Source: JALYLC01 sp963743275 (GTDB lineage: Bacteria > Actinomycetota > Thermoleophilia > Gaiellales > JALYLC01). From it: 64,000 bases of DNA. The position numbers and the translations under genes were made by a program. Under the pieces are notes generated by a model, which saw nothing but the letters and a program-made list of their open reading frames with translations, made no database searches and was not told where the DNA came from. The stretch is taken from positions 1 through 64,000 of the forward strand of contig CAVUPB010000001.1 in the NCBI GenBank assembly GCA_963743275.1, written 5' to 3'. Below, piece by piece: positions 17,394 through 26,282 of this stretch (positions within the stretch are counted from its first letter, which is position 1; each line of letters opens with the position of its first letter).

Positions 17394-18553
17394 CACGCGG
17401 CTCCCGCGGCCCACTCGGCCTTGGCGGCGCAGTTGTTGGCGCCGACCTCGAGGCGCGCGGCCGCGTCTGCGTCGAGCGCGTCGCCGAGATTGACGGAGAT
17501 GATGTCGAGGTAGTTCGCCGGTCGTGGTGGCATCGCGGCGAGCACCTGCCGCACGAACGCGTCCTCGCCGAGTGCGAGCTCGCGGACGGCCGCGCGGACC
17601 TCGCCGAGCGCCGGCGCGAGCGGCCCGTCGAGGCGACCGCCCGCGTAGTGGCACGGCAGCAACAGCGCGCTGTCGGGCAACGGGGCGATGCGCTCGCGCA
17701 GCGTGCGATGCAACTCGCGCGCGGCGTCTTCCGCGCCCGCGTCGCCGTTCTCGAGATCGGGCCGCGCGACGGAGTCGGCAAACAGCGAGTCGCCGCCGAT
17801 CAGCGCCTCCTCGCCGATCTGGACTCCGATCATGTCGCTCGTGTGGCCGGGCAGGGCCACGACCCGGACGGCCTGGCCGCCGAAGTGCAGCTTGTCGCCG
17901 TCGCCGACGGGCTCGACGTCGGACGCGTAGCGAACGCCGCGCGCCAGGGCCGCGGCGGACAGGTGCAGCGCGGCGCCTGCGCGGCTCGCGAGCTCGCGCG
18001 CGCCGGAGAGGTGGTCGGCGTGCACGTGGGTATCGAGCACGCGCACGATCCGCACGCCTCGGCGGCCGGCCTCGTCGAGGTACGGCTGCACGTCCGGAGC
18101 CGGATCGACCACGAGCGCCTCGCCGCCGGCGGCGAGCAGGTACGACAGGCAGCCGCGCGCCTCACGCCGGAACTGCGTGACCGCGATCGGGCCGCGCAGC
18201 GGTATCTCGTCGCGCTGCAGGACGCGCGACCATCCGATCACGCCGCCGCGCACGCTCCGTGCGCGCCCGCCGTGGCGCTCGAGCGCCGCCACGACGCGGC
18301 GCGAGGCGTTGCCGGCGTTGCAGATCACCCGCAGCGAACTGCCCGCCGGGACACTCGCGAGGATCTCCCCGGGAGCGGCGACGATCTCCTCCGCGGGAGC
18401 GTTGAGCATCGTCGCGCCGGCAGGGTCGACGTGCCACGCCGCGTAGCTGGCGCGATCGCGCGAGTCGACGACGACGACCTCTGCACCGCTTCGAAGCTCC
18501 TGCTCGAACGCGGCCGGCTCGATCTCGTCGATGCTCTGGGGTGTCTCGGTCAT
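17393..18553 (-). CDS. Rhodanese-like / metallo-beta-lactamase fold persulfide dioxygenase fusion
   Basis: A 386-residue protein. A rhodanese domain (about residues 8-115, with C78 in VICNAGNAS) precedes an ETHE1-type MBL domain (about 125-330) carrying THVHADH (175-181), H237 in LPGHTSD, D255 in GGDSLF and ARPDLE. The MBL family oxidises glutathione or low-molecular-weight persulfide to sulfite using a mononuclear iron. The rhodanese part would supply or relay sulfane sulfur. ATG at 18553 has ggagg 8 bases upstream. It is divergent from an ArsR gene and co-transcribed with the small rhodanese. The order of domains differs from CstB, which has MBL first. Confidence 0.92.
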   Translation of the reverse strand: MTETPQSIDEIEPAAFEQELRSGAEVVVVDSRDRASYAAWHVDPAGATMLNAPAEEIVAAPGEILASVPAGSSLRVICNAGNASRRVVAALERHGGRARSVRGGVIGWSRVLQRDEIPLRGPIAVTQFRREARGCLSYLLAAGGEALVVDPAPDVQPYLDEAGRRGVRIVRVLDTHVHADHLSGARELASRAGAALHLSAAALARGVRYASDVEPVGDGDKLHFGGQAVRVVALPGHTSDMIGVQIGEEALIGGDSLFADSVARPDLENGDAGAEDAARELHRTLRERIAPLPDSALLLPCHYAGGRLDGPLAPALGEVRAAVRELALGEDAFVRQVLAAMPPRPANYLDIISVNLGDALDADAAARLEVGANNCAAKAEWAAGAA

Positions 18554-18575
18554 GATGATCGCTCCTCCGTGGAAG

Positions 18576-18625
18576 GCATACACACAATACAACTGCGTGC
18601 TTTTATAGTATATTCCTGAGAGAGT
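18576..18625. promoter_or_regulatory. AT-rich divergent promoter/operator region between persulfide dioxygenase and ArsR genes
   Basis: A conspicuous A/T-rich island in an otherwise GC-rich window. It contains atacacacaatac and ttttatagtatattc, which offer -10-like hexamers on both strands and imperfect dyad symmetry. Its position between the divergent genes fits binding by the ArsR protein, as BigR/SqrR-type repressors do upstream of sulfide-oxidation genes. The exact operator is not resolved. Confidence 0.55.
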
Positions 18626-18629
18626 CCTG

Positions 18630-18977
18630 ATGCCGACACCGCATCCCCTCCCCGAACCGCTCGTCGAGCTCGTCGCCCAGCGCTTCCGCCTGATCGGAGA
18701 GCCGATGCGCATCCGCCTGCTCGACCGCCTGCGCGACGGCGACGCCAGCGTCGGCGAGCTCGCCGACGCGCTCGAGACGTCGCAGCAGAACGTCTCCAAG
18801 CACCTCGCGACCCTGCACCAGGCCGGCATCGTCGGCCGCCGCAAGGACGGCAACCGCGTCGTCTACTCGATCGCCGACGATTCCATCTTCACGCTCTGCG
18901 AGATCGTCTGCGGCGGCCTCCAGAGCCAGTTCGCCGAGCTCGCGCAGATGCTCGAAGCGCCCGCCGCCCGGCCCTAG
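18630..18977 (+). CDS. ArsR-family transcriptional regulator, probably sulfur-responsive
   Basis: A 115-residue winged helix protein with the recognition helix ETSQQNVSKHLATLHQAG and the wing RKDGNRVVYSI. The classical metal site ELCVCDL is absent. Instead two cysteines, C90 and C94, lie in the C-terminal helix (LCEIVCGG). BigR/SqrR relatives use two thiols to sense persulfide, though in those the cysteines are far apart, so sensing chemistry here is inference. It is divergent from the persulfide dioxygenase/rhodanese pair and is the obvious candidate repressor of that operon. Confidence 0.88.
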   Translation: MPTPHPLPEPLVELVAQRFRLIGEPMRIRLLDRLRDGDASVGELADALETSQQNVSKHLATLHQAGIVGRRKDGNRVVYSIADDSIFTLCEIVCGGLQSQFAELAQMLEAPAARP

Positions 18978-18994
18978 CGCGACGCGGCGGCCCG

Positions 18995-20140
18995 GTGCGC
19001 TCGCGCTACCGTGGCCGCATCCGCTCCACTCGCCTCCTCCGCCTCGCGTGGACGCTCGGCCTCGCCGTGGCCGTGTCGGCCGGACTCACGCTGATTCTCC
19101 TGGGGCACTGGGGCCGCGGGCCGCTCGCGAGCAGCGGCGCGCCGGGCGGGGCCCGCGGAGGACCCGCGATCGCCACGGCGGGCCCGGCAGCGCCGGCGCT
19201 CTACTGGGGCGCCTGGGTCGGCGACCAGCTGACGGGCACCGAGGCGCCGTTCGACATGACCGCGACGAAGGCGTTCCAGCGCCTCGCCGGGGGCAAGGGG
19301 TTGTCGCTGATCCAGTTCTCCTCGCCGTTCGAGAACTGCTACCGGCACCCGTGCGCCCCGTACCCGTTCCCCGCGGCGGCATTCGCGAAGATCCGCCGCT
19401 ACGGGGCGATACCGCTCTTCAGCTGGGGGTCGAACGCGCTGCCCGTGCGCTCGACCGCCGCTCGCTTTGCGCTCGCACGGGTCGTCCGCGGCGATTTCGA
19501 CGCCTACATGACGACCTGGGCGCGGGCGGCCGCGCGCTGGGGCCACCCGTTCTTCCTGCGCTTCGACTGGGAGATGAACGGCAAGTGGTTCCCGTGGGGC
19601 TGGGCTGCGAACGGCAATCGTCCCGGCGACTTCATCCGCGCCTGGCAGCACGTCCACCGGATCTTCACGGCGGCCGGAGCGGCGAACGCGACCTGGGTCT
19701 GGTGCCCGAACGTCGACCCCGCCGGGGTGTTCGGGCCGCTGGGCGCGCTCTATCCGGGGAGCGCCTACGTCGACTGGACCTGCGTCGACGCCTACAACCG
19801 CAACGCGCCCTGGACGAGCTTCGACGACCTCTTCGGCGCGTCGTACGCGGCGATCGCGCGCCTCGCTCCGGCCAAGCCGATGCTGATCGCCGAGATCGGC
19901 TCGACCGAGCGCGGCGGCTCCAAGGCGGCGTGGATCACCGCCCTGCTGGGCGACCTCTCGGGCAGGTACCCGCTCGTGCGCGGCCTCGCCTGGTTCGAGA
20001 AGTACGGATCGGGCTTCGACTGGCCGATCGAGACGTCGAAGGCGTCGCAGCGGGCGTTCGCGCGCGGCATCGCCTCGCCGCTCTACCGGGCGAACGCGTT
20101 CGGGGCCATCGAGGGCGGACCGGTCCGTCCCCCGAAATAG
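18995..20140 (+). CDS. Membrane-anchored or secreted glycoside hydrolase, GH26-like (paralogue of 9083 gene)
   Basis: A 381-residue protein with an N-terminal hydrophobic segment (about 15-37) followed by a Gly/Ala-rich linker, so it is either anchored or exported. The catalytic barrel parallels the 9083-10144 gene: E193 in DWEMNGKWFPWG (acid/base) and E300 in MLIAEIGSTE (nucleophile). Shared features include LYWGAWVGDQLTG and the Cys pair ENCYRHPC. It sits 18 bp after the ArsR gene and directly upstream of the glycosyltransferase cluster, so it may trim a surface polysaccharide. The GTG start is inferred from frame and spacing. Confidence 0.83.
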   Translation: MRSRYRGRIRSTRLLRLAWTLGLAVAVSAGLTLILLGHWGRGPLASSGAPGGARGGPAIATAGPAAPALYWGAWVGDQLTGTEAPFDMTATKAFQRLAGGKGLSLIQFSSPFENCYRHPCAPYPFPAAAFAKIRRYGAIPLFSWGSNALPVRSTAARFALARVVRGDFDAYMTTWARAAARWGHPFFLRFDWEMNGKWFPWGWAANGNRPGDFIRAWQHVHRIFTAAGAANATWVWCPNVDPAGVFGPLGALYPGSAYVDWTCVDAYNRNAPWTSFDDLFGASYAAIARLAPAKPMLIAEIGSTERGGSKAAWITALLGDLSGRYPLVRGLAWFEKYGSGFDWPIETSKASQRAFARGIASPLYRANAFGAIEGGPVRPPK

Positions 20141-20174
20141 GGGAATTCGCCTACGCCCCTACAGCAAAACGGGG

Positions 20175-21068
20175 ATGCCGCTGCGCGCACTCCGTCCGAT
20201 GCTGAGAGTGATGTCCATGCCATCCCACAGCCCGGAGGAGAAGCGGCGCGCGACCGCCTTCGTCCCGCCGCCGCTCGGCTGGCCGCCGAGGTCCGAACGG
20301 GACGACCACCTGCTCGATGCCATGCTCACGCGCGAGAGCGACCCGGTGAGCCAGTTCGAGTACGAGCGCAGGCGCAACAGCCGGCCGACGGTGAGCGTCA
20401 TCATCCCGACGCTCAACGAGGAGGCGAATCTCCGCCACGTCCTGCCGCGCATCAGCCCGTGGATCGACGAGGTCGTGATCGTCGACGGCCGCTCGACCGA
20501 CCGCACGCTGGACGTGGCGCGCCACCTGCTGCCGGATGTCCAGATCGTGCACCAGAAGGGCAAGGGCAAGGGCGATGCGCTGCGGGCCGGCTTCGCGGCC
20601 GCGCGCGGCGACCTCGTGATCATGCTCGACGCCGACGGCTCGACGGATCCGCGCGAGATCCCCGCGTTCGTGGGTGCGCTCGCGGCCGGCGCCGACTTCG
20701 TCAAGGGCTCGCGCTTCACGCAGGGCGCGGGGACGGCCGACATGCCGTTGTTCCGGCGGCTCGGCAACCACGCCCTCGTGCTCTTCGCACGGCTGCTCTT
20801 CGGCGGCCGCTTCTCCGACCTCTGCTACGGCTACATCGCCTTCTGGAAGCGCGTCCTGCCGGTGCTCGAGCTCGATTCCGACGGCTTCGAGATCGAGACC
20901 CAGATGACCCTCCAGGCGCTGCGCAGCGGCCTGCGCGTGGTGGAGGTGCCGAGCTACGAGCGCTCCCGCATCCACGGCAGGGGCAACCTGCGAACGTTCC
21001 CCGACGGCTGGCGCGTGCTCAAGGCGATCGTGCGCGAGCGCCGGCGGCCGCGGCGGCGGCTGCGGTGA
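20175..21068 (+). CDS. Family 2 glycosyltransferase (dolichyl-phosphate-mannose-synthase-like)
   Basis: A 297-residue GT2 enzyme with VSVIIPTLNEEANLRHVL, the acidic VIVDGRSTDRT and the metal-binding LDADGSTDP. KGSRF and DLCYGYIAFWKR are typical of polyprenyl-phosphate sugar synthases. There is no membrane helix, so it acts at the cytoplasmic face. It would transfer a sugar from a nucleotide donor to a lipid carrier. ATG codons at 20199 and 20211 are alternative starts. It begins a run of tightly packed plus-strand glycan genes and its stop overlaps the next start (GTGA). Confidence 0.9.
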   Translation: MPLRALRPMLRVMSMPSHSPEEKRRATAFVPPPLGWPPRSERDDHLLDAMLTRESDPVSQFEYERRRNSRPTVSVIIPTLNEEANLRHVLPRISPWIDEVVIVDGRSTDRTLDVARHLLPDVQIVHQKGKGKGDALRAGFAAARGDLVIMLDADGSTDPREIPAFVGALAAGADFVKGSRFTQGAGTADMPLFRRLGNHALVLFARLLFGGRFSDLCYGYIAFWKRVLPVLELDSDGFEIETQMTLQALRSGLRVVEVPSYERSRIHGRGNLRTFPDGWRVLKAIVRERRRPRRRLR

Positions 21069-22075
21069 GCGCCGCAGCGCACCCGCTGCCGCACCCCGCC
21101 GAGAGCGCGTCCCAGCGCCGCTCCCCGCGAGCGCAGGGCGACGTGTCCGTCGTCATCTGCGCCTTCGCCGACGAGCGCTTCGACGACCTCGCGGCCGCCG
21201 TGGGGTCGATCGAGACGCAGACGGTGCGCGCGCGCGAGACGATCGTCGTCGTCGACCACAACGCCGCGCTGGCGCAGCGCGCCCGCGAGCGCTGGCCCGG
21301 CGTCCTCGTGATCGAGAACACGGGCCGCCGCGGCGTCTCGGAGAGCCGCAACGCCGGCGTCGCGCAGGCGCAGGGCGCCATCGTCGCGTTCCTCGACGAC
21401 GACGCGGTCGCGGCGCCGACCTGGCTCGCGCGCATGCTGCGCGCGTACGAGGGCGACGCGGTCATGGCGGTCGGCGGGGACATCGCCCCGCTCTGGCAGA
21501 CAGGGCACCCTGCGTGGTTCCCGGACGAGTTCGGCTGGGTCGTCGGCTGCAGCTACACCGGGCTGCCCGAGCGGCCCGCACCCGTTCGCAACGTGATCGG
21601 CGCGAACATGTCGTTCCGGCGCGAGGTCTTCGACGGGATCGGCGGCTTCGACAGCTCGATCGGCCGGGTCGGCCGTGTCCCCGGCGGCTGCGACGAGACC
21701 GAGCTCTGCGTACGCGCCCGGCGGCGGTGGCCTGCCCGCGAGATCATCTACGACCCGAGCGTCAGGGTCGCGCACCGCGTACCCGCGCGGCGCGCGGGCC
21801 TGCGCTACTTCCTGGCGCGCTGCTACGGAGAGGGGCGCTCGAAAGCGCTCGTCAGCGAGCGCGTCGGGCGGCGGGACGCCCTCGCGACGGAGCGCGCGTA
21901 CGCGACGCGCGTCCTCCCGGCGGGCGTCGTCCACGGGCTTCGCGACGCCGCCGGGGGCGACCGCTCGGGCCTCGCTCGGGCCTCGGCGATCGTCGCGGGG
22001 CTCGCCGCCACCTCCGCCGGGTTCGTCGCCGGCCGCACGAGCGAGGCGCTCTCCTCGCGCCCGAGACCGCACTGA
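21065..22075 (+). CDS. Family 2 glycosyltransferase
   Basis: A 336-residue GT2 enzyme. The nucleotide-binding fold starts DVSVVICAFADERFDDL, followed by the DXD-like FLDDDAVAAPTWL and NVIGANMSFRREVFDGIGG, with the catalytic-base region GGCDETELCVR. The C-terminal 60 residues are Ala/Gly rich, possibly membrane-associated. GTG at 21065 overlaps the upstream stop. The donor and acceptor sugars are unknown. Confidence 0.88.
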   Translation: MSAAAHPLPHPAESASQRRSPRAQGDVSVVICAFADERFDDLAAAVGSIETQTVRARETIVVVDHNAALAQRARERWPGVLVIENTGRRGVSESRNAGVAQAQGAIVAFLDDDAVAAPTWLARMLRAYEGDAVMAVGGDIAPLWQTGHPAWFPDEFGWVVGCSYTGLPERPAPVRNVIGANMSFRREVFDGIGGFDSSIGRVGRVPGGCDETELCVRARRRWPAREIIYDPSVRVAHRVPARRAGLRYFLARCYGEGRSKALVSERVGRRDALATERAYATRVLPAGVVHGLRDAAGGDRSGLARASAIVAGLAATSAGFVAGRTSEALSSRPRPH

Positions 22076-22086
22076 TCCCCGGCGCG

Positions 22087-23178
22087 ATGCGCATCCTCAT
22101 CGTCACCCCGAGGTTCCTCCCCTCCATCGGAGGCGTGCAGATGCACGTGGCCGAGGTCGCGCGCCGGATCGCGAAGGAGGGGCACGACGTGACCGTGCTC
22201 GCGGCCGACCGCTCGCGCCGGCCCCCGGCCGGCGAGGACTGGAACGGCGTCGCCCTGGAGCGCGTGCGGGCGTGGCCGCGCCACGGCGACGCCTTCTTCG
22301 CGCCCGGCATCTGGCGCCGCGTCCGGCATGGCGGCTGGGACATCGTCCACGTGCAGTCGTACCAGACGCTCGTCGCCCCGATCGCAATGGCGGCGGCGCG
22401 CTCGGCGCGCATCCCCTACGTCGTGACGTTCCACGCCGGCGGGCACTCCTCGCGCCTGCGCAGCGCGCTCGGCGGACTCCAGCTCGCGCTGCTCCGGCCG
22501 CTGCTGGCCCGGGCGGCCCGCCTCGTCGTGCTCACCGAGAGCGAGACCGAGACCTACTCGCGCCGCCTGCGGCTGCCGCGCGAGCGCTTCGTGCTCATCC
22601 CGAACGGCTCCGACCTGCCGGCGCCGCGCGGCCCGCGCCCTCCGCGCCCGGACGCGGCACGGCTGATCGCGTCGATCGGCCGGCTCGAGCGCTACAAGGG
22701 CCATCAGCACGTGATCGGCGCGCTGCCCGGCATCCTGCGCGAGCGGCCCGAGACGCGTCTGTGGATCGCCGGCGCGGGCCCCGAGCACGACCGCCTCGCG
22801 GCGCTCGCGACGCGCCTCGGCGTGGGCGCGCGGACCGAGATCCGCGCCGTGCCGGCCGAGCAGCGCGCACAGATGGCCGACGAGCTCGCGGGCGTCGACG
22901 TGGCCGTGCTCGCGAGCGAGTTCGAGACGCAGCCGATCGCCGCCCTCGAGGCGGCCTCGCTCGGCTGCCGGCTCGTCGTCGCGGATTCGCCCGGGCTGCG
23001 CGAGCTCGGCGAGCAGGGCCTCGCCCGCGTCGTGGCGCACCCCGCGGACGCCGCGGAGCTCGCGCGCGCCGTGCTCGCCGAACTGGACGGACCGCGCACG
23101 CCGCGGCCCACCGGCCTCGTCACGTGGGACGACTGCGCGGCCCGCCTGTGCGCGCTCTACGCGTCGGCAGCGGGCTAG
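22087..23178 (+). CDS. Family 4 glycosyltransferase
   Basis: A 363-residue GT-B enzyme of the GT4 family: N-terminal LIVTPRFLPSIGGVQMHV, DIVHVQSYQ and VTFHAGG, then the donor-binding half with SIGRLERYKGHQHVI and a C-terminal EFETQPIAALEAASLG, equivalent to the EX7E motif. GT4 enzymes are retaining transferases acting in polysaccharide or glycolipid assembly at the inner face of the membrane. It is separated by 11 bp from the upstream GT2 gene and 9 bp from the next GT4 gene. Confidence 0.9.
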   Translation: MRILIVTPRFLPSIGGVQMHVAEVARRIAKEGHDVTVLAADRSRRPPAGEDWNGVALERVRAWPRHGDAFFAPGIWRRVRHGGWDIVHVQSYQTLVAPIAMAAARSARIPYVVTFHAGGHSSRLRSALGGLQLALLRPLLARAARLVVLTESETETYSRRLRLPRERFVLIPNGSDLPAPRGPRPPRPDAARLIASIGRLERYKGHQHVIGALPGILRERPETRLWIAGAGPEHDRLAALATRLGVGARTEIRAVPAEQRAQMADELAGVDVAVLASEFETQPIAALEAASLGCRLVVADSPGLRELGEQGLARVVAHPADAAELARAVLAELDGPRTPRPTGLVTWDDCAARLCALYASAAG

Positions 23179-23187
23179 TGGAGGGCC

Positions 23188-24426
23188 ATGAAGATCCTCA
23201 TGCTCGCCCAGTTCTTCCGCCCCGTCATCGGCGGTGAGGAGCGCTCCGCCGAAGATCTCGCAACGGCGCTCGCAGCGCGCGGCCACGACGTGGCGGTGGC
23301 CACGCTGCGGGTGCCCGGCACGCCGGCCTACGAGGAGGCGCGCGGACTGCGGATCCACCGGCTCGACAGCCTCGCCGGCCGGCTCGGCTGGCTGTTCGCG
23401 GAGCGCGAGCGCCGCCACGTCGCGCCCTTCCCCGACCCGGGGCTCGTCGCGGGCCTCCGCCGCGTGCTGCGCGAGGAGCGCCCCGACGTCGTGCACGCCC
23501 ACAACTGGATCGCTCATTCCTGGCTGCCGCTCGCGCCCCGCGCCGGCGCGCCCCTCGTGCTCTCCCTGCACGACTACAGCCTCGTGTGCGCGACGAAGCG
23601 GCTGATCCGCTTCGGCGCGGTCTGCGACGGCCCGGCGCCGGCGAAGTGCCTGCGCTGCGCGGCGCACCACTACGGCGCGGCGAAGGGGACGCTCATCGCG
23701 GGCGCGCTCCAGGCGACCGCGCCGCTCATGCGCCGGGCCGTCGACATGTACCTGCCCGTCAGCGCCACCGTCGCCGAGCGGCTCGCGCTCGCGCGCCGCG
23801 GCCTGCCGTTCGAGGTGATCCCCAACCTGCTGCCCGCGACGGACGAGCCCGCGCTCGCGGCGGGCGATCGCGCGCTCCTCGACCGGTTGCCCGCGGGCGA
23901 CTTCGTCCTCTTCCTGGGCGACGCCGGCGCGGACAAGGGCGCGCGGATCCTCGTCGAGGCGCACGCGCGCCTCGACCGCCCGCCTCCGCTCGTCTTCGTC
24001 GGCCGCCCGCTCGACGTCGACCGCGCAGATTCCGGGGGCGGCGTCCTGGCGCTCGGCGCGTGGCCGCACCGCGCCGCGCTCGAGGCGGTGCGGCGCTGCA
24101 CGCTGCTCGTCGCGCCGTCGATCGTCCCGGAGACGTTCGGACTCGGTGTCCTCGAGGCGATGGCGCTCGGCAAGCCGGTCGTCGCATCGCGACTCGGCGG
24201 GCTCGCCGAGCTCGTCGCCGACGGCGAGACGGGGCTTCTCGTCGCTCCCGGCGATCCCGCCGCCCTGGCCGCCGCGATCGGCCGGCTGCTCGCCGACGCG
24301 CCTGCGCGCGAGGCGATGGGCCGCGCGGCGCGAGTCCGGGCCGAGCGCTATTCGGCTCCGCACGTCGTCCCGCGCGTCGAGGCCGTCTACCGCTCGCTCG
24401 TCGCGGGCCGGAGGCAGGCGGCATGA
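23188..24426 (+). CDS. Family 4 glycosyltransferase
   Basis: A 412-residue GT4 enzyme. Key segments are KILMLAQFFRPVIGGEER, VVHAHNWIAHSWLP, a Cys-bearing loop (CAAHHYGAAKG region, also seen in other GT4 glycan enzymes) and the C-terminal PETFGLGVLEAMALGKPVVA with the EX7E motif. GAGG precedes the ATG at 23188. Its stop overlaps the start of the multi-span membrane protein gene. The sugar specificity is not predictable. Confidence 0.9.
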   Translation: MKILMLAQFFRPVIGGEERSAEDLATALAARGHDVAVATLRVPGTPAYEEARGLRIHRLDSLAGRLGWLFAERERRHVAPFPDPGLVAGLRRVLREERPDVVHAHNWIAHSWLPLAPRAGAPLVLSLHDYSLVCATKRLIRFGAVCDGPAPAKCLRCAAHHYGAAKGTLIAGALQATAPLMRRAVDMYLPVSATVAERLALARRGLPFEVIPNLLPATDEPALAAGDRALLDRLPAGDFVLFLGDAGADKGARILVEAHARLDRPPPLVFVGRPLDVDRADSGGGVLALGAWPHRAALEAVRRCTLLVAPSIVPETFGLGVLEAMALGKPVVASRLGGLAELVADGETGLLVAPGDPAALAAAIGRLLADAPAREAMGRAARVRAERYSAPHVVPRVEAVYRSLVAGRRQAA

Positions 24427-26282
24427 GCGGGCTGACGCTGTCGCCGGCCGCGCGCCCGGCACCCTCGCCGCCCCGGCCCCCGGCGAGGGACGGGAACAAG
24501 CTCCTCTTCCTCACGGCGATCGGATCGGAGGGCCTGCTCGTCGTCTCGGTCGGGCTCGCGCTCTCGCGCTCGCATCCGCAGTCGGGCTGGGCCGAGCTGC
24601 TGTTCTGGAGCGGGCTCTGCCTGATCGTCCTGCCGCCGGCGGCGCGCCTGATCGCGCCCTCCGCCGCGCGCGCCGAGCGCGCCGGCCTGTTGCTCGTGGT
24701 GGGCGTCCTCCTGTACCTCGTGAAGGTCGTGCACGACCCGTTCGGGTTCACGTACGCCGACGAGTGGGTGCACGTCTTCAACGCGCAGCAGATCGCGCAG
24801 ACCGGGTCGCTCTTCAACGGGAATCCGATCCTGCCGGTGACGGCGCGCTACCCCGGCCTCGAGGGCGTCACGTCGGCGGTCGCCTCCCTCACGCACCTCA
24901 GCGGCTTCGTCTCCGGCGTCCTCGTCGTGGGCGCGGCCCGGCTCGTCTTCGTGCTCGCCCTCTTCCTGCTGTTCGAGCGGATCACCGGCTCCGCGCGGAT
25001 CGCGGGCATCGCCGGTCTCGTCTACCTGACGAACCCGAACTTCCTGTTCTGGAGCGCGCAGTACTCCTACGAGTCGCTCGCGCTGCCGCTCGCGCTCTTC
25101 GCCGTCGTCGCGGTCGTCGCGACGAGGCGGCCGGCATCCACGGCGAGCCCGCCGGCGAGGATCGCCTGGGCGGTCATCGCGTGTCTCGCGATCACCGCGA
25201 CCGCGATGAGCCACCACCTCACGGCGTTCGCGCTGTGCGGATACCTCGTCGCTGCGTGCCTCGTCGCGTCGCTGCGGCGATCGACACGGCGCGAGGCGCC
25301 GTGGCTCCCGGCGGCCTTCGCGCTCGCGGCGACGGCGCTCTGGGTGCGCGCGGTCGCCCCCGGCACCGGTCACTACCTGCTCCCGGTGCTCACGCACGCC
25401 TACCACCAGTCGGTCGCGACGCTGCTCGGCCACACGACCGGCCGCTCGCTCTTCGGCGGGGGGTCCGGCGAGCACCTGGTCGCGCCCGCCTGGCAGCGGC
25501 TCGTCGCGCTCGCATCGGTCGCGCTGATCGCGCTCGCGCTGCCGCTGGGACTGATCGAGGTCCGCCGCCGCTTCCCGCGCAACCCGTTCGCGATCGTGCT
25601 CGCGGCCGCGGCCGTCGCCTACGTCGCCGTGATGCCGATGCGGCTCGTGCCGGCGGCCTGGGAGACGTCGAACCGCTCGTCGGAGTTCCTCTTCATCGGG
25701 ATCGCGCTCACGTTCGCGCTCGCGCTGTCGCGACCCGGAATCCCGCGTCGCCTCGCGCTCCTGGCGCCGCCCGTCGCCATCGGGATCCTGCTCGTCGGCG
25801 GCACGGTCGCAGGCTGGCCGCCGCGCGTCCTCCTCTCGCTGCCCTACCGCGCAGACGCGGGCCGCGGAGCGGAGATCGTCCCGCAGCCCGAGGCCGCGGC
25901 GGTCTGGGCGCGCACGGCGCTCGGGCCTCGCCGCCGCTTCGTCGCCCCCGAGGCCGTGGGACGGGAGCTGCTCGTGCACGGCGGCGAGACGGCGTTCGTC
26001 ACCTCGGCCCCGTTCAACGCCGCCACGATCCTGTTCGAGGGGACGATGACCTCGGGGATCGTCGACGGCCTCACGGCCCAGTCGATCGGCTTCGTCGCAG
26101 AGGATCGGCTGACGGCCGGCGACGACAGCATGGCCGGGTACTTCTTCCGCAGCGCGCAGGGCACCCACCGGGTCGATCCCGCGGCGCTCGAGAAGTTCGA
26201 CGCCTATCCGGGCGTCGACCGGCTGCTCGACAGCGGCGACATCGTGATCTACGACGTGGGGGTGCTCAGTGGCACGCCCTGA
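24423..26282 (+). CDS. Multi-span membrane protein, probable GT-C-type glycosyltransferase
   Basis: A 619-residue protein with about 12 hydrophobic helices and a C-terminal soluble domain of about 150 residues. The first extracytoplasmic loop carries FTYADEWVHVFNAQQI, an Asp-Glu motif placed as in GT-C enzymes of the PMT/ArnT type, which use lipid-linked sugars outside the membrane. It follows the GT4 gene with an ATGA overlap and overlaps the next gene by 14 bp. Exact function unknown; oligosaccharide or mycomembrane-like glycan assembly is plausible from context. Confidence 0.75.
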   Translation: MSGLTLSPAARPAPSPPRPPARDGNKLLFLTAIGSEGLLVVSVGLALSRSHPQSGWAELLFWSGLCLIVLPPAARLIAPSAARAERAGLLLVVGVLLYLVKVVHDPFGFTYADEWVHVFNAQQIAQTGSLFNGNPILPVTARYPGLEGVTSAVASLTHLSGFVSGVLVVGAARLVFVLALFLLFERITGSARIAGIAGLVYLTNPNFLFWSAQYSYESLALPLALFAVVAVVATRRPASTASPPARIAWAVIACLAITATAMSHHLTAFALCGYLVAACLVASLRRSTRREAPWLPAAFALAATALWVRAVAPGTGHYLLPVLTHAYHQSVATLLGHTTGRSLFGGGSGEHLVAPAWQRLVALASVALIALALPLGLIEVRRRFPRNPFAIVLAAAAVAYVAVMPMRLVPAAWETSNRSSEFLFIGIALTFALALSRPGIPRRLALLAPPVAIGILLVGGTVAGWPPRVLLSLPYRADAGRGAEIVPQPEAAAVWARTALGPRRRFVAPEAVGRELLVHGGETAFVTSAPFNAATILFEGTMTSGIVDGLTAQSIGFVAEDRLTAGDDSMAGYFFRSAQGTHRVDPAALEKFDAYPGVDRLLDSGDIVIYDVGVLSGTP

